DNA of 64,000 nt from NCBI GenBank assembly GCA_029564595.1, contig JAKQPS010000035.1, positions 1-64,000 on the forward strand, in the 5' to 3' direction. The stretch is from a bacterium. GTDB taxonomy: Bacteria > UBP15 > UBA6099. Made by a program: the position numbers and the translations under genes. The notes beneath the pieces are model-generated. The model was not told the DNA's origin and ran no database searches. It worked only from the letters and a program-made list of their open reading frames with translations. Shown piece by piece: positions 23,823 to 32,450 of this stretch; the first letter of the stretch is position 1, and every line of letters begins with the position of its first letter.

Positions 23823-25534
23823 ACCGCCGCCAGTTCGTTCAGATAAACGCTCATCGTTTCCACCGCCGTTTTCAACTGGTGGATGTCCCCGCCGCCGAGC
23901 GCCGACTTTATATAGTCGACAAGCTCCTCGATTTCAGGGTTGTCGTTGAGCGATTCTAAGCCTTCGCGCTCGGCTTTCTCGTTGATGCGGCTCAGCAAAG
24001 CGCGCGCCTGCCTGAGCAATCGGTTTCGAGCTATGAACAACTCGTCCTCGTCCTTGTGCGCGGCGGCGTCGAGCGCCATCTTCCGAATGTCTTCCTCGTC
24101 CACGGCGTTCCCTGCTTCGATTCGTATCTCTCTGTGCTCGCCGGTCTCCTCGTTCTGCGCGCGCACGTGCGCTATGCCGTTCACGTCGATGTCGAAAACC
24201 ACGTCGATCCTCGGGACGCCGCGCGGGGCCGGAGGTATGCCTTCCAGAGTGAACCTGCCGAGAGAGAAATTGCGGCTCGCCTGCGCCCGCTCTCCCTGCA
24301 GCACATGAACCTCGACCGATGTCTGTCCGTCCGTAACCGTCGTGAACACGCGGCCCCGCGTCGTCGGGATGCAACTGTTCCTCTCGATGATCGGCACGAA
24401 CACGTCGTTGTCCGTCTCGATGCCCAGCGTCAGCGGAGTTATGTCCACCAGCACAAGCCCTTTTACGCCGCCGGACATCACGCCAGCCTGAATGCACGCG
24501 CCGACCGCCACCGATTCATCCGGGTTCGAACTACGAATCAATTTGTTTCCGAACTTCTCTTCAAGCCGCCTGCGCACCGCCGGAATCCTCGACGAGCCGC
24601 CCACCAGCGCCACCGCGCCTATGTCGCGCAGCGACATCCCCGCGTCTTCCAGCGCCGCGCTCACCAGCCCGTCTATCTCGTCCAGATAATCCGCGACAAG
24701 CTCCTCGAACTTCTGCCGAGTCAACGTCATCTGAAGATGCTTCGGGCCTTCTCTATCGGCGGAGATGAAAGGCACATGGATGGACGCCGAAGCCGACTCC
24801 GAAAGCTCTTTCTTCGCCGACTCCGCCGCGTCCCGCGCCTTCTGCATCGCCATCGGGTCTTCCCTCAGGTCTATCCTGTGCTTCTGGTAGAAATCCGAAA
24901 CGATGTGATGCACGACGCGGGCGTCGAAATCGTCTCCGCCAAGCTTGTTGTTGCCCCGCGTCGCAAGCGCCTCGTAAACCGTTCCCGATATATCCAGAAC
25001 CGACACGTCGAAAGTGCCGCCGCCTAAATCGAAAACCAGAATCGTCCCCTCCTGATTGCGGGGCATGCCGAACGCCAGCGCCGCCGCCGTCGGCTCGTTT
25101 ATCAGCCTTTTGACCTCCAGCCCCGCAAGCTCGCCCGCAAGCTTCACCGCCTGCCTCTGGCTGTCGTTGAAATACGCCGGAACTGTTATTATCGCCTCCG
25201 TTATCGGCTCTCCCAGAAACTCCTCCGCGCTCTCCTTAAGCCTGCCGATGATTATCGCCGCAATCTGCGCAGCGGCGTACTCGCGCCCGTCGATGTTCAC
25301 TTTGAAATTCTCGCCCAGCTTCCTCTTTATGGACCTGAAAGTGCGCTCGCAGTTGATGACGGACTGGTTCTTCGCCGCCGTGCCGACCAGCAGTTCTCCT
25401 TCCTCTCCGAAAGCCACCACGGAAGGAGTCAGACGCTCCCCGCGCTGGTTTGGGATAACCACCGGCTCCCCGCCTTCTAGGGCGCATATCACTGAGTTGG
25501 TGGTTCCGAAATCGATTCCGACAGCCCGGCCCAT
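23819..25534 (-). CDS. dnaK: DnaK-type Hsp70 chaperone (571 aa)
   Basis: ATPase domain with GIDFGTTNSVICALEGG, FDLGGGTFDVSVLD and ALVGGSSRIPAVRR. The substrate domain follows (DITPLTLGIETDNDVFVPIIERNSCIPTTRGRVFTT). At 571 residues it is shorter than housekeeping DnaK (about 610-640) and lacks the disordered EEVD-like tail, ending in a compact helical lid. With a private J-HEAT partner in the next, overlapping gene it looks like a specialised second Hsp70 system. No grpE is nearby. The start follows GGAGG. Confidence 0.92.
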   Translation of the reverse strand: MGRAVGIDFGTTNSVICALEGGEPVVIPNQRGERLTPSVVAFGEEGELLVGTAAKNQSVINCERTFRSIKRKLGENFKVNIDGREYAAAQIAAIIIGRLKESAEEFLGEPITEAIITVPAYFNDSQRQAVKLAGELAGLEVKRLINEPTAAALAFGMPRNQEGTILVFDLGGGTFDVSVLDISGTVYEALATRGNNKLGGDDFDARVVHHIVSDFYQKHRIDLREDPMAMQKARDAAESAKKELSESASASIHVPFISADREGPKHLQMTLTRQKFEELVADYLDEIDGLVSAALEDAGMSLRDIGAVALVGGSSRIPAVRRRLEEKFGNKLIRSSNPDESVAVGACIQAGVMSGGVKGLVLVDITPLTLGIETDNDVFVPIIERNSCIPTTRGRVFTTVTDGQTSVEVHVLQGERAQASRNFSLGRFTLEGIPPAPRGVPRIDVVFDIDVNGIAHVRAQNEETGEHREIRIEAGNAVDEEDIRKMALDAAAHKDEDELFIARNRLLRQARALLSRINEKAEREGLESLNDNPEIEELVDYIKSALGGGDIHQLKTAVETMSVYLNELAAV

Positions 25535-26037
25535 AATGTGCCTCCATTTCAGCGGTTCCGCAAAAAAGCTCCCTTAAGCGAATGGCGCGCGCGCCACATC
25601 TGAATGGGTTTCAGACTCCCGCCTCTGACTATAGGCGCTTATCTTATTCTTTAATCACAATTTTAAAATAGCATAAACAAAACAAGCTGTGCCTATAGTT
25701 AAGTATATTAATACCCGCTCCCGCCTCTCTTTGTAAATACTATTACAAAAATATGCGGGGCAGTTCCCATAAAGAAATTGAAAAGCTTTGGAAAAATAGT
25801 TCGGGAAAAGAAACTTTCCAGAAAGGTTTTTTTTTCGACCGTTGGAGGCGGAAAAACTTTCTTTCTTTTTTTTCTTTTCATCTTCTCTTTCTCCTTTCGT
25901 TTTCTCTTCTTTCATCTCCCGCATTCAGGCCGCGCTCAGAGAAGGCAACGGGGTTGTGGCGGGCCGACGTTGTCCTGTATAATCACCAGAAGACAGTGAA
26001 GAGCGGCAGACGTCAGAACGACGAAGGAGCGGCTAAA
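25535..26037. other. Divergent intergenic region, 503 bases
   Basis: Lies between dnaK (-) and the M20 peptidase (+). 25630-25760 is A+T-rich and probably carries promoters. 25770-25850 holds a degraded relative of the family-C hairpin repeat (GGAAAAGAAACTTTCC, GTTGGAGGCGGAAAAAC). A pyrimidine-rich stretch follows at 25860-25920. The open frame that runs from 25753 into the peptidase covers this repeat and the promoter and is not a credible N-terminus. Confidence 0.55.
25954..25983 (+). promoter_or_regulatory. Promoter of the M20 peptidase gene
   Basis: TTGTGG (25954-25959), 18-base spacer, TATAAT (25978-25983) with TG directly ahead of the -10. A transcript starting near 25990 gives a leader of about 48 bases that includes AAGGAG. 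Confidence 0.55.
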
Positions 26038-27387
26038 ATGTTGACGGACAGCGACGTAAAAAGGATGTCGGAAGAAGTTCAGAGACACCTAATCAACCTG
26101 ATAAGGATAGACACCACGAACCCGCCGGGCAACGAGACGGCCGCCTGCGAGTACATGAAAGCCGAGTTGGCCAAAGACGGGCTGGAGAGCGAGATACTAG
26201 AATCCGCGCCGGGCCGCGGCAACTTCGTGTGCAGGCTAAAAGGCGACGGCAGCAAGCGCCCGCTCGCCCTCGCGTCCCATCTTGACGTCGTCCCCTGCGA
26301 GCGCGAATCGTGGTCGGTCGATCCCTACGCGGCGGTAGTCAAAGACGGTTTCATCTGGGGGCGCGGCTCGCTCGACACCAAATCGCTCACCGCTATCCAG
26401 ATGGTCACTGTCGCCGAACTGAAAAGGAAGAATATCCCGCTCAAGCGAGACGTCATCCTGCTCGCCGTCGCGGACGAAGAACAGTCCGGCTCATACGGAA
26501 TGGGCTGGATGACAACCAAGCATTTCGACAAGATAGACTGCGAATACCAGATAAACGAAGGGGCCGGCATCGGCATCCCGATGGGCAACAAGAACGTCTA
26601 TCAGGTTCAGACCGCCGAGAAAGGCGCGAACTGGTTCAAGCTCACCACGCGGGGCGAACCCGGACACGGCTCTATCCCGCGCAAAGACAACTGCGTCGTC
26701 AGGATGGCGAAAGCCATCGAGAAAGTCTCGCATCCGTTGCCGATGCGCAAAACCAAAGTCGTCGAGGGATTCATCAACGGCATGGCGTCCAAGGCCCTCG
26801 GATTCCCCAAAGGCCTGCTCTTCAAACAACTCCTCAACCCCGCCCTCTGCGGCCCCGTCCTAAAAGCCATCCGCTCCGCCGAACCCGACACCGGCGACAT
26901 GCTCTCTTCCATGCTCCGCGACTCAATCTCCCCGACCATGTTCCACGCCGGAAACAAAGAAAACGTCATTCCCCCCAAGTGCGAAGCCGTCATCGACTGC
27001 CGCATACTCCCCGGCCAGACATCCGCGGGATTCAAAAAGATGCTTTCCGAGATGATAGACGTAGACAGCATAGAGTTGCTTGTCGAGCAAGTTCCCGACC
27101 CCACCGAAAGCCCGGCGGACACCGAGCTGTACCGCTGTATCGAGCGCGCCATCATGAAGAACGACCCCAAAGGCGTCCTCGTGCCGTACATCTCCACCGG
27201 AGCCACTGACTCCCGCTTCCTTCGCAAAAAAGGCGTCGTCGCTTACGGTTTCTCCCCGTTCCTGTCTAAAGTCGACTTCCGGGAATTCCTCTACACCATT
27301 CACGGCCACGACGAGCGCATACCCATCGACGGCGTCGATTTCAGCGTAAGAGTCACATACGACCTTGTGGCGGATTTTTGCGGATGA
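26038..27387 (+). CDS. M20-family metallopeptidase (ArgE/DapE/ACY1-like, 449 aa)
   Basis: Zinc-dependent amidohydrolase or exopeptidase that removes acyl groups or cuts small peptides. Metal and catalytic residues: H81 and D83 in ASHLDVVP, D113 in GRGSLDTK, the DEE triplet near 146-148 (ADEEQSGS) and a C-terminal His in TIHGHDERI. The lid domain follows at about 180-320 (NWFKLTTRGEPGHGS). The start ATG 26038 stands 8 bases after AAGGAG. Substrate not predictable. No signal peptide, so cytoplasmic. It overlaps the next gene by ATGA. Confidence 0.92.
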   Translation: MLTDSDVKRMSEEVQRHLINLIRIDTTNPPGNETAACEYMKAELAKDGLESEILESAPGRGNFVCRLKGDGSKRPLALASHLDVVPCERESWSVDPYAAVVKDGFIWGRGSLDTKSLTAIQMVTVAELKRKNIPLKRDVILLAVADEEQSGSYGMGWMTTKHFDKIDCEYQINEGAGIGIPMGNKNVYQVQTAEKGANWFKLTTRGEPGHGSIPRKDNCVVRMAKAIEKVSHPLPMRKTKVVEGFINGMASKALGFPKGLLFKQLLNPALCGPVLKAIRSAEPDTGDMLSSMLRDSISPTMFHAGNKENVIPPKCEAVIDCRILPGQTSAGFKKMLSEMIDVDSIELLVEQVPDPTESPADTELYRCIERAIMKNDPKGVLVPYISTGATDSRFLRKKGVVAYGFSPFLSKVDFREFLYTIHGHDERIPIDGVDFSVRVTYDLVADFCG

Positions 27388-27869
27388 GCGACTCCCGCGA
27401 CGGCGCGCCTCGCTCCGCCGTCTCGCATTACTCGTTCCTCGGACTCGCCAGATGGCTCTGGCTGCGACTGCTGGGAAAAGAGATTATCGTTTCCGGCGAA
27501 TGCGACATGTGCGGGGGCTGCTGCCGCGCCCTCAACCTGTCGGAAAAAGGCCGCTGGGTCCGCACGGAAGAAGAGTTCCGCGGTCTGGTCGAGAAATATC
27601 CAGAATACGCCCGCTTCAAGCATTGCGGATTCACCACTCTCGGTCTGATGACGTTCGAATGCTCCATGCTCGGCCCCGACAACCTATGCGCCGACCACGA
27701 CAACCGGCCTGAACTCTGCCGCGTGTATCCGGAGACTGACCTGTACTTCATGTGCGGCGCGCTCCCGCGCTCCTGCGGATACGAATACAAAGCCGCCCCG
27801 TCGTTCCGCCGCGCGCTTCGCCGCGCTTCCCGCAAAAAATCTATAGAGAAACCGGAAGCTGGAGATTAG
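27384..27869 (+). CDS. YkgJ-family Cys-cluster protein (161 aa)
   Basis: Small protein with CDMCGGCC (about residues 40-47) and further cysteines in FECSMLGPDNLCADH, PELCRVYP and FMCGALPRSCGY. This is the CxxCxxCC pattern of the YkgJ/UPF0153 family, predicted to bind zinc or an iron-sulphur cluster; the function of the family is unknown. ATG 27384 overlaps the peptidase stop (ATGA), so the two are coupled. The basic C-terminus (RRALRRASRKKSIEKPEAGD) is unremarkable. Confidence 0.85.
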   Translation: MSDSRDGAPRSAVSHYSFLGLARWLWLRLLGKEIIVSGECDMCGGCCRALNLSEKGRWVRTEEEFRGLVEKYPEYARFKHCGFTTLGLMTFECSMLGPDNLCADHDNRPELCRVYPETDLYFMCGALPRSCGYEYKAAPSFRRALRRASRKKSIEKPEAGD

Positions 27870-27883
27870 CGGGCTGTTGGTTT

Positions 27884-28160
27884 TTAAGGGAAAACTTTTG
27901 AAAAAGTTTTCCCTTAAAATCCATTTCAAAATCTTTCAAGCTAGCGCCGAAGTCGGGGCTGCGCCTCCGCCTTCGGCGCGTATCATGTGAAAAGATATTG
28001 GGAAAGGGTTTTCAAGAGAATCTTCTTCTTAAACATTTTCACAGGGGGCGTCGGGAGAAGAATCGCGGCAGCGATTCTCTCCCGACGACCAATGAAACGT
28101 TTTGAAGAGATTCCAAAGAGAAACTTTTTCAAAAGTTTCTCTTTGGCCGCCGGAGGCGTC
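27884..28160. repeat. Repeat family C, double block with four perfect hairpins
   Basis: Four stems: 27884-27899/27902-27917 (TTAAGGGAAAACTTTT and its complement); 27944-27952/27971-27979 (GCGCCGAAG); 28049-28066/28071-28087 (CGTCGGGAGA core); and 28113-28128/28131-28146 (CCAAAGAGAAACTTTT). The first starts 14 bases after the YkgJ-like gene stop and may also end its transcript. Between them is GTGAAAAGATATTGGGAAAG. Related blocks lie at 44405-44548, 49194-49305, 49437-49550 and 62691-62824. No gene is present here. Confidence 0.85.
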
Positions 28161-28172
28161 GGTCGGCGCTTT

Positions 28173-28201
28173 TTGACTTAAACGAGGGTTGGCAATATAA
28201 T
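28173..28201 (+). promoter_or_regulatory. Promoter of the remB-like gene
   Basis: TTGACT (28173-28178), 17-base spacer, TATAAT (28196-28201). Start of transcription expected near 28208; GGAGG precedes the ATG at 28253. Confidence 0.75.
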
Positions 28202-28252
28202 GGATTTCACGCGCGGGCAATCGGTTGCGCCGACGGGCCGGGAGGTTGCCGC

Positions 28253-28546
28253 ATGTTTCTTCACATTGGCAATAATGTGCTTATCAGAAAAGACGACGTG
28301 ATAGGGATTTTCAACATATCGGCTATGTCTCAGGACTCGAAAGGCAAAAAGTTCTGCGCGGAGACGATACAGAAAAAGGAAACCATTGACATATCGGACG
28401 GCAAGCAGACGTCGATCATATTGACGGCGTACGCGGCGTACGTGTCGAGAATATCGACGGCGACGCTGCTGGCAAGGTCGGGCGAGCCGGTGGAGAAGAT
28501 GTTGTCGGCGGAAGGGTTCCCGGCGACCGCGCCCGAGCAGGGATGA
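28253..28546 (+). CDS. DUF370 / RemB-like regulatory protein (97 aa)
   Basis: MFLHIGNNVLIRKDDVIGIFNI is the conserved opening of the RemA/RemB (DUF370) family; RemA of Bacillus is a DNA-binding regulator of matrix genes. The length of about 90 and the central KKETIDISDGKQTSIILT segment fit RemB-like members, which are common upstream of gyrB in Firmicutes and occur in other phyla. Here it stands under its own strong promoter ahead of a radical SAM gene (46-base gap). DNA binding is inferred from the family only. Confidence 0.8.
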   Translation: MFLHIGNNVLIRKDDVIGIFNISAMSQDSKGKKFCAETIQKKETIDISDGKQTSIILTAYAAYVSRISTATLLARSGEPVEKMLSAEGFPATAPEQG

Positions 28547-28592
28547 AGGGCCGGGCGGCGGGAAGCGGCTCCGAGAGAGCGGGTTGAGCGCG

Positions 28593-29600
28593 ATGACCGA
28601 GCGCGAGGCGGCTTATTACGAGTCCATTGGCGGGGGCGCCGCGAGGTGTCTGCTGTGCCCGCGCGGGTGCGTGGTCCCGGACGGCGGGGCGGGGTTCTGC
28701 CGGGCGAGGTCGGCGCGAATCGGCAAGCTGTTCGCCTCCTCTTACGGCCTTTACACCTCGCTGGCGATAGACCCGGTGGAGAAAAAGCCCCTCTACCATT
28801 TCCTGCCCGGCTCGGCCATACTCTCCATCGGCGGGATGGGCTGCAACCTCAACTGTTCTTTCTGCCAGAATTGCGAGATATCTCAGGGCAGCCCGGCGAC
28901 GCGAAGCATCGAGCCGGAACAGCTTGCCGAACTGGCGGCGCGGGAGGATTGCCCAAGCGTCGCTTTCACTTACAACGAGCCTCTGATCTGGTTTGAGTTC
29001 ATCCGGGACTGCGCGCCCCTCATCAGACGCGCCGGTCGCAAGGTGGTTCTGGTGACGAACGGCTACGTGAACCCGGCGCCGCTCGCCGAGTTGCTTCCGT
29101 CGCTGGACGCGATGAACATCGATTTAAAAGCGTTCGACGACGGGTTCTACCGGGAGCACACGGGGGGCAGTCTGGAACCTGTGAAGGAAACCATCCGGGC
29201 GGCGGTCGCGGCGGGGGTATGGGTGGAGACTACGCTGCTGTTGATTCCGGGGCTGAACGACGCGGCGTCCTCAGTTCGGGCGCAGGCCGAATGGCTGGCG
29301 TCCCTCTCAAAGGACATCCCGCTCCACATATCGAGGTATTTTCCGAGAAACAAGATGAAACTGCCGCCGACTCCGCCGGAGTCTATCGAGCGGGCGCGGG
29401 CAGAGGCGGCGAAGGCCCTGAACTATGTGTACACAGGCAACATGAATGACGGCGAATGGTCGACGACGAGGTGTCCGGAATGCGGGCACGCTCAGATAGA
29501 GCGCGCGGGGTACGCCGCGCGGGTGGTCGGGCTGAAAGGGAGCGCGTGCGGGCGATGCGGCGCGCGCGCGGCCGTGATAATGCCTGACCGGGAGGATTGA
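28593..29600 (+). CDS. AmmeMemoRadiSam-system radical SAM enzyme (335 aa)
   Basis: Pyruvate-formate-lyase-activase-like radical SAM protein. The N-terminal domain has CLLCPRGCVVPDGGAGFCRAR (residues 19-39, probable metal site). The radical SAM cluster is C84-x3-C88-x2-C91 (GCNLNCSFCQN). TYNEPLIWFEF and ALNYVYTGNMND are family marks. The C-terminus adds a zinc ribbon (CPECGHAQ and CGRCGAR). In many genomes it is associated with AMMECR1 and Memo family proteins, and the reaction is unknown; neither partner is in the window. ATG 28593 chosen; TTG 28584 is possible. Confidence 0.9.
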   Translation: MTEREAAYYESIGGGAARCLLCPRGCVVPDGGAGFCRARSARIGKLFASSYGLYTSLAIDPVEKKPLYHFLPGSAILSIGGMGCNLNCSFCQNCEISQGSPATRSIEPEQLAELAAREDCPSVAFTYNEPLIWFEFIRDCAPLIRRAGRKVVLVTNGYVNPAPLAELLPSLDAMNIDLKAFDDGFYREHTGGSLEPVKETIRAAVAAGVWVETTLLLIPGLNDAASSVRAQAEWLASLSKDIPLHISRYFPRNKMKLPPTPPESIERARAEAAKALNYVYTGNMNDGEWSTTRCPECGHAQIERAGYAARVVGLKGSACGRCGARAAVIMPDRED

Positions 29601-29601
29601 G

Positions 29602-30612
29602 ATGGAAATAGACCGAGAGAAAATCAGGAAGCAGAACCGCAAGCTGAACTGGATAATCATAGCGGCGGTGGTGTTTGTGGGCGCGGCGCTGACGCTGTCG
29701 GCGGTACTGGGGTCGAGGGTGGACGCCAAAAAAATCGCCGGGCTGAGCCGAAAGGGCGGGCTGTTTTCGAGCGCGTCTTCCGGAGACAGGGTGGGCGTGT
29801 TGTACATCTCCGGAGTGATTCACAGCGGCAGGTCTGGCGCGGGCGGCTTCATGGGTTCGAGAACAAGCGGCTCGGACTCGATAGTGTCCATGATAGAGAA
29901 TGCCGCCGTTGATCCCGGCGTCAAGGCTCTCGTGGTCAGAATCAACAGTCCCGGCGGCAGCGCCGCAGGCTCTCAGGAGATTTACGACGCCCTTCTCAGA
30001 TTCAAACAGAAGAAAAAACCTGTCATCATTTCGATGGGCGACGTAGCGGCTTCCGGCGGCTATTATATTGCGGCGGCGGGCGACACCATTTTCGCCGACC
30101 CCGCTACCCTCACAGGCAGCATCGGCGTCATATTCAGCCTCGTCGGATACGAGGAACTATTCAAAAAAGTCGGCCTCGACTCCAACGTCATCAAGAGCGT
30201 CGAACACAAGGACATCGGCTCTCCATACAGGCCGATGACGGAGGAGGAGCGGCAAATACTTCAGGGCGCGGTGGACAACATTCACTCGCAGTTCATAAGC
30301 CACGTGGCCAAGGGCCGGGGCATGGAAATCGAAGAGGTCGCCAAACTCGCCGACGGCAGGCTCTACACAGGCGAGCAGGCGCTAGGAAACAAGCTTGTGG
30401 ACAAAATGGGCGGGATGCACGAAGCGGTGGAGTTCGCCGCCAAAAAGGCTGGCATGCCCTCGTCTCCCAAACTCGAATATCTCCAAAAAGAGAATCCTTT
30501 CTTGTCCCTGTTCGAGACGGCGAGCGAAATCGGCTCCGGTGTGTTGGCGAACAAGATTGCCGAGGCGGCGGCCAGACAAATGTTGTCCGCCCCCGGAATC
30601 GAAACAAGGTGA
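29602..30612 (+). CDS. sppA: Signal peptide peptidase SppA (336 aa)
   Basis: Membrane-anchored serine protease that degrades cleaved signal peptides. One N-terminal membrane helix (WIIIAAVVFVGAALTLSAVL, 17-36). The catalytic dyad is Ser151 in GDVAASGGYYIA and Lys203 in SVEHKDIGSP, spaced 52 residues apart as in the short Bacillus-type SppA. VVRINSPGGSAAGSQEI forms the oxyanion region. It is the short form with one peptidase domain. The start follows GGAGG, one base after the radical SAM gene stop, so they form an operon. Confidence 0.95.
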   Translation: MEIDREKIRKQNRKLNWIIIAAVVFVGAALTLSAVLGSRVDAKKIAGLSRKGGLFSSASSGDRVGVLYISGVIHSGRSGAGGFMGSRTSGSDSIVSMIENAAVDPGVKALVVRINSPGGSAAGSQEIYDALLRFKQKKKPVIISMGDVAASGGYYIAAAGDTIFADPATLTGSIGVIFSLVGYEELFKKVGLDSNVIKSVEHKDIGSPYRPMTEEERQILQGAVDNIHSQFISHVAKGRGMEIEEVAKLADGRLYTGEQALGNKLVDKMGGMHEAVEFAAKKAGMPSSPKLEYLQKENPFLSLFETASEIGSGVLANKIAEAAARQMLSAPGIETR

Positions 30613-30691
30613 CGCTGGGGCTTAGCGGGATGACGTCAAGCAAAGTTGAAGATGGATTCTGCAATCTGCAAATAAAGAACGGAGCAACCTT

Positions 30692-31552
30692 ATGGACAAT
30701 GCCGGATTGAAAGAGGCGGAGAGAAAACCCGCCGGGGGGCTGGAAGAGAAGTATTACGATTTTGACGGACTGTCGATAAGGTATGTGGACAGCGGGCCGG
30801 CGGAGCGAGCGCCCGGCGCTCCCGCGATATTCTTCATTCACGGCCTCGGCGGCTCGATAGAGGACAACTCGGCGTGTTTCCCGTATCTGGCGCGCGATTG
30901 GCGCGTGGTGGCGTTCGATTGTCCGGGAACAGGAAAATCCGACAAGCCGGACAGGGAATACGACATCGATTATCTGACGGACTTCTCGCTGGAACTCGCC
31001 ACCCGGCTGGGGCTGGACAAGTTTTACATCGCGGGCGGCTCGCAGGGCGGGCTTCAGACGCTGCTCTGCTGTCTGCGCGCGCCCGAACGGATTTACAAAG
31101 CGGCGGTGTACTCGCCCGCCGGGGTGTGGGCCCCGAACCCTATGGGAGCCGCTTTCTTCTCAGCCTTGCCCCCGGTGGCCACTAAACTCTTCTTCCGCAT
31201 TTCCTCCATGCTTTGGTACTCCCCCGGATTCGCCGGAGCCGCCGAACTGCGCCGGGAGGACTTGGCGGAAAAAGACGCTTACGAACAGCCGGGGTTCGGC
31301 AAACATGTCTTCGGCTGCCTCGTCTCGCAGATGAGCGGAGACTTCCGGCCCATGTTCAGGCGGATAGAGACCCCGACACTGATACTGTGGGGAACGCACG
31401 ATTTCGGCATGCCCTCAAGGATGGGAGACGAGCTTCACGGTCTCATGAAAGATTCAGTGTTAGAGAAAGTTCCGCGCGCCGGACACAACATCCCCAAAGA
31501 AAGGCCGGAATTTTTCGCGTGCCGGCTGACGGAGTTTTTCAGCGAGGGCTAG
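30692..31552 (+). CDS. Alpha/beta-hydrolase (286 aa)
   Basis: Alpha/beta-hydrolase fold with the oxyanion motif IHGLGGS, the nucleophile elbow GGSQGG (Ser about residue 128), the acid in LWGTHDFGMP and the base His in RAGHNIP. The opening DGLSIRYVDSG is typical of esterase or C-C hydrolase members. No signal peptide. The substrate cannot be told. It lies 79 bases after sppA with its own GGAG ribosome site. Confidence 0.88.
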   Translation: MDNAGLKEAERKPAGGLEEKYYDFDGLSIRYVDSGPAERAPGAPAIFFIHGLGGSIEDNSACFPYLARDWRVVAFDCPGTGKSDKPDREYDIDYLTDFSLELATRLGLDKFYIAGGSQGGLQTLLCCLRAPERIYKAAVYSPAGVWAPNPMGAAFFSALPPVATKLFFRISSMLWYSPGFAGAAELRREDLAEKDAYEQPGFGKHVFGCLVSQMSGDFRPMFRRIETPTLILWGTHDFGMPSRMGDELHGLMKDSVLEKVPRAGHNIPKERPEFFACRLTEFFSEG

Positions 31553-31644
31553 GGCGGACGAGGCAGCGGACACAACGACAGAAAAACAACAATGGCAAAA
31601 CCGAACAATTTTAATTAATTGTGGCGCGATTGCAATATGCGCTG

Positions 31645-31650
31645 TATAAT
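31645..31650 (+). promoter_or_regulatory. -10 box ahead of the 68-aa Cys protein
   Basis: TATAAT in an A+T-rich stretch 95 bases before the ATG at 31746. The -35 region (TGGCGC at 17 bases) is a poor match, so this is tentative. Confidence 0.4.
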
Positions 31651-31745
31651 AAATGTGGAGATTGAGGATTTTGAGGAAAAATCAAAGTCCTCGGACGCGC
31701 AAGCACGGCCGGGCGAACGCGTCCGAACTAGGAGGAAAGAGTACA

Positions 31746-31952
31746 ATGCAGTGTCCATTCCTTAGCTTGGGCAACAAACGCCCTTTCTGTGAAACCGGCG
31801 CATTCGGTCTCATGGTCCCCAAACCCGGCGACTACCGCAAGTTCTGCACAAACCGCTCGTACTACATGTGTCAGGTTTACCGCGCCAACACCGGCACGGG
31901 GGACAAAGAAAAGTGCCTCCAAGAAATAGCCCCGAGGCTCGTTCAGGCGTAA
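31746..31952 (+). CDS. Small Cys-containing protein (68 aa)
   Basis: ATG 31746 stands just after a strong AGGAGG, which decides the start. Five cysteines in the order MQCPF, PFCETG, KFCTN, YYMCQVY and KEKCLQ suggest a small metal-binding or disulphide-bonded domain; the pattern CP(F)-x(n)-C ... (F/Y)C-x6-C recalls short Cys motifs found alone or at the ends of regulators in other bacteria. No signal peptide is present, so metal binding is likelier than disulphides. Function unknown. Confidence 0.7.
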   Translation: MQCPFLSLGNKRPFCETGAFGLMVPKPGDYRKFCTNRSYYMCQVYRANTGTGDKEKCLQEIAPRLVQA

Positions 31953-32145
31953 CGCGGCAATTTAATGTTAAAACTGAATAAAGAGGAATCCCGGGCGGGC
32001 GGCGCGCGCGGTTTGGCATAGTTACTAATTTCACAAACAGCGCGTCCGCCACATGTATTCAGCATGCCTTCGACTGTATTATCCCAGATTCGAGACCTCT
32101 GAAAAACGTTTTGTGCGCCTTGAAGAATGATCCCGAATTTTTTGT

Positions 32146-32353
32146 TAGGATGCAGGAGCGATTGTTCAGAGCGGATGAAACAAGAAATGCAGGCGCATTT
32201 TTGACGTAGGGGCGGGGTTTCCCCGCCCCAAATTGTCGTAGTTATTGGGCGCGGAAACCGCGCCCCTACTGAAAAAAGAATGTGTTGCCAACGAAGCAGT
32301 TCGCCGCTATGAAAATCGCCCCGGTTCGTCGGCTCTATAGACGAATCCGGGTT
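32146..32353 (+). repeat. Repeat D, plus-oriented full copy
   Basis: About 208 bases from TAGGATGCAGGAGCGATTG to GACGAATCCGGGTT. The reverse complement of 58476-58683 matches it almost throughout. It contains a strong hairpin (TAGGGGCGGGG...CCCCGCCCC) and GGGCGCGG-aaa-CCGCGCCC. Together with a short repeat at 32390-32450 it fills most of the 497-base gap 31953-32449, where I see no gene. Confidence 0.8.
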
Positions 32354-32389
32354 AAAAATAAAACCGGCGCTATTCTTCGCTGTAGAACG

Positions 32390-32450
32390 TCCCCAAGCGC
32401 AGCTTGCGAGCGCCACCCGGAAAGATTTTTTCAGAGGTGCGGATTCGGAT
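32390..32450. repeat. Short dispersed repeat
   Basis: GTCCCCAAGCGCAGCTTG, then CCACCCGGAAAGATT and GCGGATTCGG: the same element as 7999-8061, in the same orientation. The AAGC(G/T)(C/G)AGCTTG core is a small palindrome. Confidence 0.6.

Noticed and set aside
25753-26037. 95-codon N-terminal extension of the M20 peptidase
   Set aside because: It covers a repeat remnant, a poly-pyrimidine tract and the promoter, and the AAGGAG site marks ATG 26038.
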